Counted from the stretch's first letter, positions 25,009 to 33,376 are shown. The stretch: 64,000 nucleotides of DNA from Paenibacillus plantarum (GCF_013141695.1 NZ_WHNY01000090.1:87823-151822); one strand, 5' to 3'. Numbers and translations: made by a program. The notes: generated by a model not told the origin, from the sequence alone.

Positions 25009-25493
25009 AGGTTGTCACTGCTTTCTAGCACCGTTTGCGTGATACGCGCGCGGCGTGCTTTCACTCTCGCTTGGATCTCTGGATCAAAAGCGCCCAGAAT
25101 CTGCGCAGCGAGCAAGCCTGCATTCGTTGCACCTGCATGGCCGATAGCCACTGTAGCAACTGGAATGCCGCCTGGCATTTGCACAATAGAGAGCAAAGAG
25201 TCCATGCCGTTCAACGTGGACGTTTTGACTGGAACACCAATAACCGGAAGCTCAGTTTTGGCTGCTACCATTCCTGGTAAATGCGCCGCACCGCCTGCTC
25301 CGGCAATAATGACTTGTAGCCCACGTTCGATAGCCGATGCTGCATATTCGAACATCAGATCTGGCGTTCTATGCGCAGAGACAACCTTCTTCTCATACGC
25401 CACACCTAGTTCGTCCAACATATCACAAGCATGCTTCATCGTTTCCCAATCCGACTGGCTTCCCATAATTACACCAACACGTACCGTCGTCAT
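25005..25493 (-). CDS. purE: N5-CAIR mutase
   Basis: A 162-aa class I PurE converting N5-CAIR to CAIR. Family marks: VGVIMGSQSDWETMKHACDML, SAHRTPDLMFEYA (active-site His) and IIAGAGGAAHLPGMVAA. First gene of the purine operon. The leader upstream carries a guanine riboswitch, a promoter and PurBox arms. AAGTGGG is a modest Shine-Dalgarno. Confidence 0.97.
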   Translation of the reverse strand: MTTVRVGVIMGSQSDWETMKHACDMLDELGVAYEKKVVSAHRTPDLMFEYAASAIERGLQVIIAGAGGAAHLPGMVAAKTELPVIGVPVKTSTLNGMDSLLSIVQMPGGIPVATVAIGHAGATNAGLLAAQILGAFDPEIQARVKARRARITQTVLESSDNL

Positions 25494-25576
25494 CTTAAAC
25501 CCACTTTCGTCACCTTTATAATAAAAAATGCCCAGAGCTAGAATTCACGATTCTATACGCTGGACAGCAAAAGAAC

Positions 25577-25619
25577 CGAATGCAAAAAGACCATCATTTC
25601 CTATGGTTCCCCTCATTCG
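25577..25619 (-). terminator. Candidate expression-platform hairpin of the purE riboswitch
   Basis: On the transcript CGAATG pairs with CATTCG, enclosing ACCAT/ATGGT and followed by GGTTCTTTT. It starts 4 nt after the riboswitch P1 stem. The stem is modest, so whether control is by termination is uncertain. Confidence 0.5.
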
Positions 25620-25622
25620 CTT

Positions 25623-25692
25623 CCTCGTAGTCCAAAAATTCATGGTTTTTGGGTAGATACTTCCAGGCCTTATTCCTGATTTTATACGAGTT
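25623..25692 (-). ncRNA. Guanine (purine) riboswitch aptamer
   Basis: Minus-strand RNA matching the purine aptamer. P1 arms are ACTCGTA and CTACGAG. P2 is TCAGG/CCTGG with a 7-nt loop, the three-way junction strand is AAGTATCTACC (consensus AAGTTTCTACC), and P3 is CAAAAA/TTTTTG with loop CCATGAA. The specificity base in GGACTACGAG is C, as in guanine-type rather than adenine-type (U) riboswitches. Located about 130 nt before purE, as in B. subtilis. Confidence 0.92.
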
Positions 25693-25736
25693 GATTCGAC
25701 ATTTTCAATTAGTGCGGCTTCATTTCCCGCTTTCCT

Positions 25737-25766
25737 AGTTTACTACCAACTAACGTGCCATGTCAA
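25737..25766 (-). promoter_or_regulatory. SigA-type promoter of the pur operon
   Basis: TTGACA, 18-bp spacer, TAAACT on the minus strand, placing the start near 25730 and giving a leader of about 235 nt that includes the riboswitch. PurBox arms lie immediately upstream of the -35. Confidence 0.75.
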
Positions 25767-25771
25767 TTTGA

Positions 25772-25816
25772 AAAAACGAACGATTTTCTCTTATTTCTTT
25801 TAAATAGTTCGCTTTT
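25772..25816. promoter_or_regulatory. PurR operator (inverted PurBox pair)
   Basis: Two arms with the CGAAC core in inverted orientation: AAAAACGAACGATT at 25772-25785 (+) and AAAAAGCGAACTATTT at 25801-25816 on the minus strand, about 16 bp apart. This is the core and spacing known for Bacillus PurR PurBoxes (16-17 bp). It lies just upstream of the promoter. Confidence 0.8.
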
Positions 25817-25968
25817 TAGGCACATTTTCTAGCTTTTACCTGTTCATGAGGAAAGATGCGTTTCTCAACATCGGTATAGGAGATCTCCGTTAATCTCAAA
25901 TTTCAAAATCACTTATATGATGCGCATACATATTTTTCGACATGGCTTCATTCTTATGTAAAAACAAC

Positions 25969-26001
25969 AAACACACTGACATACAGCTGTCAGTGCGTTT
26001 G
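25969..26001 (+). other. Terminator-like stem upstream of the YdeI-like gene
   Basis: CACTGACA pairs perfectly with TGTCAGTG over a 6-nt loop, extended by AAAC/GTTT. It precedes TATAAT at 26004-26009 and a Fur-box-like ATAATGATAATCA at 26005-26017. It may be an operator or terminator; the direction is unclear. Confidence 0.45.
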
Positions 26002-26034
26002 GTTATAATGATAATCAGAGGTGACTAGAAAATC

Positions 26035-26595
26035 ATGATCATTGATAAAATCGTGAAAGTAAACACAAGACAAGATTGGCGAAATTGGTTAAGTGATCAT
26101 CACAGCACGGAAGATTATTGTTGGTTAGTTCCTACAGGGCGACATTCCGAAAATTACTTAGATGCTGTTGAAGAAGCCTTATGTTTCGGCTGGATTGATA
26201 GTACCATTAAAAAATTAGATGACACACAAACAGCGCACCGATATTCGCCAAGGAAAAAGAAGAGTAACTGGACAGAGCTCAATAAAGAACGCGTCAGAAG
26301 ATTAGATAAATTAGGCCTCATGACAGAAGCAGGATATCGTGTATTACCAGATATGAACAACGCATCTTTCACCATACATGAAGATATTTTAGCGCAATTA
26401 CGTCAGGATGAGGTGCTATATCGGCATTTTCAATCCTTGCCAGAGCTATATGTTAGAGTCAAAATCGACAATATTCAGTCTGTACGCCACGATGAAACGT
26501 TGTATCAGAATCGATTAACTAAGTTTATTGAACAGACCCGTTTGAATACCTTATATGGACAATGGCATGATAACGGCCGACTTATTGCGTACTAA
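26035..26595 (+). CDS. YdeI/OmpD-associated family protein
   Basis: A 186-aa cytosolic protein of the YdeI/OmpD-associated family. Characteristic segments: NYLDAVEEALCFGWIDSTIKKLDDTQTAHRYSPRKKKSNWTELNKERVRRL in the N-terminal half, and a C-terminal helical part with an FQSLPELYVRVKIDNIQ stretch. Relatives have been linked to bacteriocin resistance, but the biochemical role is unknown. AGAGGTGA lies 10 nt before the ATG. It is convergent with the short Fur-like gene, 16 bp apart. No partner gene is adjacent. Confidence 0.75.
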   Translation: MIIDKIVKVNTRQDWRNWLSDHHSTEDYCWLVPTGRHSENYLDAVEEALCFGWIDSTIKKLDDTQTAHRYSPRKKKSNWTELNKERVRRLDKLGLMTEAGYRVLPDMNNASFTIHEDILAQLRQDEVLYRHFQSLPELYVRVKIDNIQSVRHDETLYQNRLTKFIEQTRLNTLYGQWHDNGRLIAY

Positions 26596-26611
26596 TCCGC
26601 AAGGGAATCAC

Positions 26612-26884
26612 TTACGAGCAAATAGCCGCTTCATATCGTAAGGAAGCTCCGCCAATCTTCAACTCATTCACTAATCCCAGCTGTTTAAAAACATGCAGAG
26701 AGCTGTTAACTGTCATTGCGTTCAGATGCGGATATTCACCGACCATCGCCTCGCAAATGTCTTTCACCGCCACGTAACTTTCCTGCGCATAAAGATACGT
26801 TAGTAACGCTTGCCGCTGCGGGGTTAACGTGATATTCCTTGCCCGCATCCGCTGTAAAGCTTGATTCAGATCATGTTTGACCAT
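26612..26884 (-). CDS. Shortened Fur/PerR-family DNA-binding protein
   Basis: A 90-aa protein matching only the winged-helix half of Fur/PerR: RMRARNITLTPQRQALLTYL, ICEAMVGEYPHLNAMTVNSSLHVFKQLGLVNELKIGGASLRYEA. It stops at EAAICS, about where PerR continues into HYHAICENCG, so the metal-binding and dimerisation domain is missing. The start MVKHDL is set by GAGGAGG upstream. A perfect PerR-box and a Fur-box-like palindrome lie 47-99 bp ahead. It may be a genuine short regulator or the remnant of a deleted gene; the intact HTH argues for selection. Confidence 0.7.
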   Translation of the reverse strand: MVKHDLNQALQRMRARNITLTPQRQALLTYLYAQESYVAVKDICEAMVGEYPHLNAMTVNSSLHVFKQLGLVNELKIGGASLRYEAAICS

Positions 26885-26930
26885 TAGGGTAACCTCCTCT
26901 TTCATTGGTGGGGACTATGTCTTAATTTAA

Positions 26931-26945
26931 TTATAATTATTATAA
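26931..26945. promoter_or_regulatory. PerR-box TTATAATTATTATAA
   Basis: Exact match to the 7-1-7 PerR consensus TTATAATnATTATAA, 46 bp upstream of the short Fur/PerR-like start. It suggests peroxide-responsive or autoregulated control. Confidence 0.72.
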
Positions 26946-26968
26946 TATAATATTTATTATAATTTCAA

Positions 26969-26983
26969 TGAGAATGACTGTCA
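26969..26983. promoter_or_regulatory. Fur-box-like palindrome TGAGAATGACTGTCA
   Basis: Matches 11 of 14 positions of the 7-1-7 Fur pattern TGATAATnATTATCA, 24 bp further upstream than the PerR box. A weaker call than the PerR box. Confidence 0.45.
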
Positions 26984-27155
26984 ATAACCTTATTTATATG
27001 CCATATATCACCAAAATCCACATCCTCGAACTGCCGCTCCTTAACGCAGTCGCCACTGCTACTAGCTACTCCTGCTCTGGGTCGCAATAACTCAGCACCA
27101 CACCAAAGTTACGGAACGTAGTTCCCTTTCGCAGCACCGTGGCACGCCTACGAAG

Positions 27156-27186
27156 AAAAACCGCCAGGAGCGATCCTCCTGACGGT
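27156..27186 (-). terminator. Terminator of the pectin-uptake operon
   Basis: On the minus strand ACCGTCAGGAG pairs with CTCCTGGCGGT over a short loop, followed by T5C. It begins 9 bp after the pectinesterase stop. Confidence 0.85.
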
Positions 27187-27194
27187 CACAAGCT

Positions 27195-28166
27195 TTATTC
27201 ACCTATTCGCGATGGATCCCATCCATCGTCACCTGCAAGAACTCGCCGGGCTGTCAGCTCCCCCGCCTCGCTTACCGTCAACTCCCGTGCCCACTCCGCG
27301 CGCCCGCTAGTTACGGCTCCAGGGCCTACGCTCCCAAACTCTATGTACCTTACTTCATCTATTGGTTCCTGTTCATTCCATCGATCCCAACCCGCAGCCT
27401 TAATATGCGGCCCTACCCAGCAATCTACGAACGCGGTCTTAGCATAATTCCGCCACGGTCTCCCTAAACTAACAGACTGTTCTGGCGCATCTCCGGTTAG
27501 CTTACACCTGAGAAATACATACCCATATGGAACCTCCTCTGGGGTAGAGGCAGCTGTGATCCAGCCGCGTCCCAAGGAGACAATCTCACACTCCTGAAAC
27601 ACAGCTGTGGCCGAACCAAAGATAAAATCAACATCCCCCTCCACATAGCAGCGTTCGTAATACTGCCTCACCGGACGTTTCGGTGCATCTTCCCTTGGAC
27701 CGCCAAAGGTGCCGCGATCTCGCGGTTTAGGTGGCAATGGCCCTGTGAACAGCGTGTCCTGATGCCCGAGGAATCGGCAATCGCGAAAGACAACGCAGTC
27801 CCCATCGACATAGGCAGCCAAGGCTTGCCCCACGATGTCCCCGCTTCCCGCTGTATTCTCGAAGGTGATCCCCTCCACCGTCATATGATCTCCGCCTAGG
27901 TAAGCCGTGTAAGAATGAAACGTGTGGTACGGTTCTCCGTTTGGAAATACCTTTTTCGCGTGGTCATCATAGGAGATAACGGTCGTTTCCGCCCCTTCGC
28001 CAACCAACGTAATCCAAGGCTTATCGATATATAACTTCTCTTTATAAACACCACTTTTAATGTGAATGGTTGTCGGCTCTCTCCTGCCCGCGGGTATATG
28101 ATTTACTGCCTCTTGTATGCGAAAGAAGTCGCCGCTCCCATCTGCTGCAACGGTAACTGGAATCAT
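27195..28166 (-). CDS. Pectinesterase (CE8 family), cytoplasmic
   Basis: A 323-aa right-handed beta-helix enzyme demethylating galacturonate methyl esters. CE8 signatures: VAADGSGDFFRIQEAVNHIP, FENTAG, DCRFLGHQDTLF (catalytic Asp), YVEGDVDFIFGSATAVF (second Asp) and SLGRPWRNYAKTAFV (Arg). There is no signal peptide, so it should act inside the cell on imported methylated oligogalacturonides. Overlaps the upstream solute-binding protein gene by 4 bp (ATGA), which ties enzyme and transporter. Length is a little over the typical catalytic core. Confidence 0.9.
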   Translation of the reverse strand: MIPVTVAADGSGDFFRIQEAVNHIPAGRREPTTIHIKSGVYKEKLYIDKPWITLVGEGAETTVISYDDHAKKVFPNGEPYHTFHSYTAYLGGDHMTVEGITFENTAGSGDIVGQALAAYVDGDCVVFRDCRFLGHQDTLFTGPLPPKPRDRGTFGGPREDAPKRPVRQYYERCYVEGDVDFIFGSATAVFQECEIVSLGRGWITAASTPEEVPYGYVFLRCKLTGDAPEQSVSLGRPWRNYAKTAFVDCWVGPHIKAAGWDRWNEQEPIDEVRYIEFGSVGPGAVTSGRAEWARELTVSEAGELTARRVLAGDDGWDPSRIGE

Positions 28167-29701
28167 GGTCTTTCACCCTTTCTACTAGCGTGGTAAGCAT
28201 CAAATTGACGTTGAATTTCCGATATCACATGATTCATGCCAGCATCTTTTAATTTGGCTCTGAAGCTAGCCATCGTAGGTGTCCAATCCACTTTCGCATC
28301 ATATAGAATCGGTAAATACTCCGTAATGATGACATTCAGCTGGGCAATCTCCGATTTAATTGGTGCCAGATCTGGCACAAAGCCGAGCGTCGGGGACACG
28401 ATCGCTTCCTTATCCCAGTCCCGCAGCTCTTTGCTATAGGCAGGTGAGATATAGGTACTAAACCGAGCAAACCGAATATCATTCCAAGTCCAGCTGATCG
28501 GGTTATATTGATGCTCGGGCGCGATACCATCATAAACGATGGCTTCGTCTTTCAGCTTGTAATTCACATCCTTGATCCCATACGTGAAGAGATCGTAGTT
28601 CTCCTGGCTGCTTCTCAGCCAATTCAGGAAAGCAACAGACTCATTCACATGCTGACTTGTCGAAAATACCGAAAGAATATTATCAGCCCCGGTATATAAA
28701 TACTTCGGCTTCTCTGGATGCAAATACACATTCTCCAGCTCTCCCGCTGGAAGCATGGCTTTGAACGCATCAATGCGCTCGGTTTGCTTCATAACAACGC
28801 TCCATGTTGCCGCCACTTTACCTGAGTTAAAAGCAAGCTCGGGATCTGGATACTTCGAGGTATCCGACGGCCCATAGGGAATGTAGCCCTTCTCTTGCCA
28901 CTCATGCATCTTCCCCATGATATGAAGGAAAAAATCAGACTCATAAGTATCTCTGACCTTCAGCTGAGGATCCGCCGGGTCAATATACACAGGAGCATTC
29001 AAGTAACCTCCCGCAAAAAAAGCGACATCCCCATATTCTCGAAGCAAGAAACGGCCTGTATCGTAAAAATAGGGCGTAATCGTCGGTTCTTTTTGATGAA
29101 TCGTCTCCAAGTACGTATCCATATCGGCCACCGTTCTAATCTCCGGTAAACCGTATTTCTTTCTCAGATCGCCTCTAATCTGCACGAAGCTCTGAAACTC
29201 AGCAATTGGCATTACGCGAGGAATCCCATAGATATGACCATTAATCGTTACACCTTGAAAAGCGTAATCCGGTGTACTAGCAACTATACTATGACCATAA
29301 TCGCGAAGAGCATCATCCAAGGGCGCTAGTACTTTCTTCGATACTAAATCTGCGATATTCGAATACGCCGATAAAGCAATATCATAAGGCTCCCCGCTAG
29401 CCGCATTCAGCCACAGCTTATTCCAGTACTGATCATACGGAATATACGTAAATTCGAGCTTGATCGGCAAGCCATCCTTGGCTAGCTTGTTCTCAACGGC
29501 TTGGATAACTTCATCTTGGGCGGCTGGCTTCTCCAAAGGAAATAAGAGATGTAAGGTGGTTGGCGCTAGGCCTTGCCCCGCTTTGTTCGTGTGTGACGTT
29601 GCTGGTGTCAGCCCAGGATCTCCGCCCTTGCCAACTAGTATGAGCACAACAATCGACGTACAAATCACGATGAACAGCAGCATATAGGTGGATCTTTTCA
29701 T
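28163..29701 (-). CDS. Extracellular solute-binding protein (family 1-like), second in operon
   Basis: A 512-aa protein with an N-terminal membrane segment (MLLFIVICTSIVVLILVG) and a large two-lobed binding protein body: LKLEFTYIPYDQYWNKLWLNAASGEPYDIALS, AFNSGKVAATWSVVMKQTERIDAF and VFSTSQHVNESVAFLNWL. It does not show a good lipobox, since the Cys lies within the hydrophobic stretch, so it may be anchored by an uncleaved helix. It is the second binding protein of the operon, 97 bp after the first, with a strong stem between. It may bind a different pectin fragment. Confidence 0.82.
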   Translation of the reverse strand: MKRSTYMLLFIVICTSIVVLILVGKGGDPGLTPATSHTNKAGQGLAPTTLHLLFPLEKPAAQDEVIQAVENKLAKDGLPIKLEFTYIPYDQYWNKLWLNAASGEPYDIALSAYSNIADLVSKKVLAPLDDALRDYGHSIVASTPDYAFQGVTINGHIYGIPRVMPIAEFQSFVQIRGDLRKKYGLPEIRTVADMDTYLETIHQKEPTITPYFYDTGRFLLREYGDVAFFAGGYLNAPVYIDPADPQLKVRDTYESDFFLHIMGKMHEWQEKGYIPYGPSDTSKYPDPELAFNSGKVAATWSVVMKQTERIDAFKAMLPAGELENVYLHPEKPKYLYTGADNILSVFSTSQHVNESVAFLNWLRSSQENYDLFTYGIKDVNYKLKDEAIVYDGIAPEHQYNPISWTWNDIRFARFSTYISPAYSKELRDWDKEAIVSPTLGFVPDLAPIKSEIAQLNVIITEYLPILYDAKVDWTPTMASFRAKLKDAGMNHVISEIQRQFDAYHASRKGERP

Positions 29702-29741
29702 CCTGAAACCGCCTTTTTGGATTCATCGCCGCAAATGGATA

Positions 29742-29773
29742 AACACAGCAGCCATTTCCGCGGCTGCTGTGTT
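29742..29773 (-). other. Intercistronic stem between the two solute-binding protein genes
   Basis: Perfect 12-bp stem AACACAGCAGCC/GGCTGCTGTGTT with an 8-nt loop, followed only by TTTATCC on the transcript. Position and weak U-tract fit an mRNA-stabilising or partial-termination element that keeps the first binding protein more abundant. Confidence 0.72.
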
Positions 29774-29798
29774 GGTTACCCGAACGACAAATCGTTAT

Positions 29799-31427
29799 TT
29801 ATTTCTTACTGGCTGCGAGATAACGGTCATATTGCGCTTGTCTGCCTTTAATGACATCCTCAACGCCCATACTTTTCAACGACTTGATATAGCTATCGAA
29901 TTTATCCAGGCTTTCTTTGCCGGTAATAAATTTAATATTCATTTCATTCACGTACGTCGTGATATCCGGCATCACCGTATTCTCTTTGTCAGCCTCAGCT
30001 TTCAGCGCGTATACGAATGGGAACGGTGCTTTGATATATTTCTCCATCTCTTTATCAATCTTAGCATGCCACGGTGCTACCAGTACATCCGTTGCATCGA
30101 CGGATTGCTCGATCGGCAAATTCGTTGGATTGATACCGAATTTCTGAATGAAATCATTATCTTTGCCTTTCTCCGTGAATTGTTTCTTACCATCAACCAC
30201 ATCATACGTTTGTCCTTTCAGTCCCCACACATACATCTCTTTGGATTCTTCACTGCTCGCATAATCCAAGAATTTGAACGCCAGCTCAGGATCCTTGGCA
30301 TTCTTGGAAACGCCGAATATACCTGTAATCGGGTTCCTTCCAATATAGAATTGATCACCATGCGGCCCTTTGAATGGGGCGATCCCTTTAATTAGCGGCT
30401 GTGAAGGATCGTAATCCTTGAACAGCTTGCTATACACCATCGAGGTATACCAACTAAAGTTAAATGTAGCACCTGTTATGTTTTGCGAGAATTTCGAAGT
30501 AATCTGATCTGCCGTGACACTGGCGAAATCTGATTCTAATAATCCCTCTTTGTACAAACTATTTAAGTAGGTTAAATATTCCTTATAGTTCGGCTCATAG
30601 TACGAATAATGCACCTTGCCGTCCTTGTCTGCATAGAAGTTATTGGCTAAATCCAATCCGAATACCGGTCCAAAGGCATTCGCGAGCTGATTAGGCGCTA
30701 CCGAGAATGGGATTTCATCCTGCTTGCCATTGCCATTCGGATCATTCGCTTTGAACTTACGAAGCATATCCGTGAATTCATCAAGCGTCTTTGGATCCTG
30801 TAATCCCAGCTTATCTAACCATCTCTGGTTCACCATAAACGTAGGCATATAGTTCTTCGTCACAGCCAGCTGCGGTAAATAGTAGATCTTCCCGTCTGGC
30901 GTCGTTAAGCTGGCTTTTAACGCAGGGAATTTCTCGAACAACTTCTTGATGTTTACGCCATATTTATCGATATAATCGTTCAAAGGTTTGAACAATCCGC
31001 CTTGAATATTTTTCATCGTCTGATCCTGATCCAGCTGATAGATCACATCGGGAAGATCGGCCCCCGCAGCAAGTCGCGGGCTAATCGCATCCTGATAGGT
31101 CGACGGCGGAAGCAGCTCCCAATTAACCGTAATACCTGCCCGCTTACTCAACTCTTGGACGATCGGAGCTTGGTTCAGATCCACATTGTTCGTCCATGCG
31201 TTTGTGGCTAGAATTTTGAGCGATCCCGCTTTATCGGTGATTGGCCCTGTGCCTGTGTAATTGAAGCCCGCTGGCGCAGCAGCAGCACTCGCATCTGGTT
31301 TCAGCGTTGCCGCTGCGGAGCTAGCCGTAGGCTCTGAGCTCCCCTCACTTGTACAACCTGCAGCTACCATAGCGAATAAAGCGGTAATCAGAGACAAACT
31401 TGCCGTTGTTTTGAGTGTTTTTTTCAT
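29799..31427 (-). CDS. Solute-binding lipoprotein, carbohydrate ABC transporter (LplA-like)
   Basis: A 542-aa lipoprotein: signal MKKTLKTTASLSLITALFAMVAAGC with lipobox VAAGC, a Ser/Ala-rich tether, and a binding body with NVDLNQAPIVQELSKRAGITVNWELLPPSTYQD, NDPNGNGKQDEIPFSVAP, and GIFGVSKNAKDPELAFKFLDYASSEESKEMYVWG. The EF-hand-like DPNGNGKQDE loop is typical of LplA/YtcQ relatives in Paenibacillus. TTAAGGGAGGG before the ATG. It follows the second permease gene by 55 bp and should deliver an oligosaccharide to the two permeases; the ATPase would be a shared one encoded elsewhere. Confidence 0.9.
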   Translation of the reverse strand: MKKTLKTTASLSLITALFAMVAAGCTSEGSSEPTASSAAATLKPDASAAAAPAGFNYTGTGPITDKAGSLKILATNAWTNNVDLNQAPIVQELSKRAGITVNWELLPPSTYQDAISPRLAAGADLPDVIYQLDQDQTMKNIQGGLFKPLNDYIDKYGVNIKKLFEKFPALKASLTTPDGKIYYLPQLAVTKNYMPTFMVNQRWLDKLGLQDPKTLDEFTDMLRKFKANDPNGNGKQDEIPFSVAPNQLANAFGPVFGLDLANNFYADKDGKVHYSYYEPNYKEYLTYLNSLYKEGLLESDFASVTADQITSKFSQNITGATFNFSWYTSMVYSKLFKDYDPSQPLIKGIAPFKGPHGDQFYIGRNPITGIFGVSKNAKDPELAFKFLDYASSEESKEMYVWGLKGQTYDVVDGKKQFTEKGKDNDFIQKFGINPTNLPIEQSVDATDVLVAPWHAKIDKEMEKYIKAPFPFVYALKAEADKENTVMPDITTYVNEMNIKFITGKESLDKFDSYIKSLKSMGVEDVIKGRQAQYDRYLAASKK

Positions 31428-31482
31428 ATACGAACCCTCCCTTAATATATAAAGCCCACTTATCTATCCAGCAAGAGTATCG

Positions 31483-32364
31483 CTACCCTTTGACTGCACC
31501 TAACGTGATACCACGAACAAAATACTTCTGAATGAACGGATAGATCGTAATAATCGGTAAAATGCTGACAACGATCGAAACATAACGAACCTGCAGCGTT
31601 GAAACAGCAAGTGCTTTAGCCGCTGTCTCTCCCCCCATTTTCTGCATAATCTCAGGTGAGGCCATGATAAGCACTCTTCGCAGGAAAATCTGCAGAGGCT
31701 GGAGCTCCGACTTCCCGAGATACAGCAGAGCATTGAAGAAATCGTTCCAATGGGCGACGGCATAGTAGAGAGTTAGTACCGCTAACGTCGGTTTTGTAAG
31801 CGGTATCGCAATCCGGAACAGTAAGGTGAAATCCTTGGCGCCATCCATATTGGCGCTCTCAAATATCTCATTCGGAATCGCCTCGAAGGCTGATCGCAAG
31901 ATCATGACGTTAAAGGTGCTTACAAGAACGGGCAGAATCATCGCCCACCTGGTGTTATAGAGACCTAATTCCGTAATCACCATATAAAGAGGAATCAACC
32001 CGCCAGAGAAATACATCGTGAAGGCGATGTAGAAATTGAGTTTTCTTCGAAGGAAGAACGACTTTCGCGAAAGCGGATAGGCCGCTAAGCACGTGGCCAC
32101 TAGATTAAAGATCGTCCCCACAACTGTATACCAAATGGTGTTGTAGTAAGACTTCCACAACTCAGAATAACCGAGCACCATTTTATACCCATCAAAATTC
32201 AGATCAACAGGTAAGAACGTAACTAACTTATTGTCTATCGCTTCTACGGAGCTCATAGAGATGCTCACGACATAAATAAAGGGATATAAGGTCACAACAA
32301 TCGCTAGCGCGACAAGACTGTACACGATGACATAAAAGCTCCGGTCCGTCCATGATTTAACCAT
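31483..32364 (-). CDS. Carbohydrate ABC transporter permease (LplC-like, MalG type)
   Basis: A 293-aa inner membrane permease with six predicted helices. The EAA loop NEIFESANMDGAKDFTLLFRIAIPLTKPTLAVL is typical of MalG-type subunits, and the C-terminus reads IQKYFVRGITLGAVKG, the usual ending. AAAGGAGG before the ATG. Pairs with the upstream LplB-like permease, 25 bp apart. No ATP-binding gene is present in the operon, as usual for this class, where an MsmX-type ATPase is shared. Confidence 0.92.
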   Translation of the reverse strand: MVKSWTDRSFYVIVYSLVALAIVVTLYPFIYVVSISMSSVEAIDNKLVTFLPVDLNFDGYKMVLGYSELWKSYYNTIWYTVVGTIFNLVATCLAAYPLSRKSFFLRRKLNFYIAFTMYFSGGLIPLYMVITELGLYNTRWAMILPVLVSTFNVMILRSAFEAIPNEIFESANMDGAKDFTLLFRIAIPLTKPTLAVLTLYYAVAHWNDFFNALLYLGKSELQPLQIFLRRVLIMASPEIMQKMGGETAAKALAVSTLQVRYVSIVVSILPIITIYPFIQKYFVRGITLGAVKG

Positions 32365-32389
32365 GAAGGCCTCCTTTCTTAAGTCGCGG

Positions 32390-33307
32390 CTACCACAACG
32401 ACATATCGTTCACACGACGACTTGCTTGGTTGGCCACATATACTAAGATGAAACTGATAATGGAATTGAATAATCCGACTGCTGTAGCAAAGCCAAAGTT
32501 CTGTGACTCGATCCCTTGCCTGTATACATAGGTTGAGATCACATCAGCCGTTTCGTATGTGGCACCGTTGTAGAGCAGATACACCTTCTCAAAATTCACA
32601 CTCATAATGCCGCCGATGGAGAGTAGAAACAGAATCACAATCGTTGGCTTCAAGCTTGGCAGGGTAAGATGCCACACCTCTTGAAATTTGTTAACGCCAT
32701 CAATCTTCCCTGAATCGTACATTTCTTGATCGATCCCCATAATAGCCGCGATGTAGATAATGGAGCTAAAACCGAAGCTTTGCCAGATACCTGACGCCGT
32801 GAAAATAGATCGGAACCATTCGGGCGCCATCATGAAATTAATTTTGGCCATGCCCATCGAAGCCAGGAACGTATTCACAATACCATCTGTCGGAGACAGG
32901 AAGTTAATGATCATTCCCGCGATCACAACCGTTGAGATAAAGTGCGGCAGGTAGGTCACCGTTTGGGCAAAACGCTTGAAGAGGCCATTCTTAATTTCAA
33001 CTACGCATATGGCAAAAAGGATCGGGATCGAGAATCCGATGACTAGCGGATAGAACGCAAGCAGGAAGGTGTTCCTCAGCAGTCGCCAGAAATAACGAGA
33101 ATGGACGAACTGGTCCAGCCACTTAAGCCCTACCCAATCGCCTCCAAATACACCATGGCCCGGTGTAAAGTTTTTGAATGCAATGAGGATCCCCGGCATC
33201 GGCAAGTAACAAAATATGAAATAATACAGAAACACCGGTAAAAACATCAGCAACAGCAGTTTATCTCTGCGTATCAGCTTAATGAGCAGCGGTTTCTTAT
33301 CCCCCAA
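32390..33307 (-). CDS. Carbohydrate ABC transporter permease (LplB-like, MalF type)
   Basis: A 305-aa permease with six transmembrane helices: LLLLMFLPVFLYYFIFCYLPMPG at the N-terminus and the EAA loop DQEMYDSGKIDGVNKFQEVWHLTLPSLKPTIVILF. No ATG is near the start. A TTG was chosen, because GGAG lies 9 nt upstream; a TTG three codons earlier touches the Shine-Dalgarno. First gene of the transporter operon, 157 bp downstream of the YesM-like kinase gene. The gap holds a terminator and the 15-bp element also found ahead of the regulator gene. Confidence 0.9.
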   Translation of the reverse strand: MGDKKPLLIKLIRRDKLLLLMFLPVFLYYFIFCYLPMPGILIAFKNFTPGHGVFGGDWVGLKWLDQFVHSRYFWRLLRNTFLLAFYPLVIGFSIPILFAICVVEIKNGLFKRFAQTVTYLPHFISTVVIAGMIINFLSPTDGIVNTFLASMGMAKINFMMAPEWFRSIFTASGIWQSFGFSSIIYIAAIMGIDQEMYDSGKIDGVNKFQEVWHLTLPSLKPTIVILFLLSIGGIMSVNFEKVYLLYNGATYETADVISTYVYRQGIESQNFGFATAVGLFNSIISFILVYVANQASRRVNDMSLW

Positions 33308-33376
33308 TAACTCCAACTCCTTTCAATCAATCATCCAATAAGGTAATTTTAGCGCATGACTGACTTTGCAAATATC

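Larger units (their letters stand above)
25494..26034. other. Regulatory intergenic region ahead of purE
   Basis: 541 bp between purE (-) and the YdeI-like gene (+). In minus order it holds PurBox arms, a SigA promoter, a guanine riboswitch and an expression-platform hairpin, then purE. The plus-strand half near 25970-26010 holds a terminator-like stem and a TATAAT for the YdeI-like gene. 25830-25965 shows nothing recognisable. Confidence 0.85.
26885..27194. other. Intergenic region with PerR/Fur boxes and repeat fragment
   Basis: 310 bp: an AT-rich promoter region with the PerR box and Fur-like box of the short Fur gene, then an unassigned GC-rich stretch. A GGAACG-type inverted repeat at 27109-27124 is shared with 47479-47497. 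The pectinesterase terminator closes the region. Confidence 0.75.
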
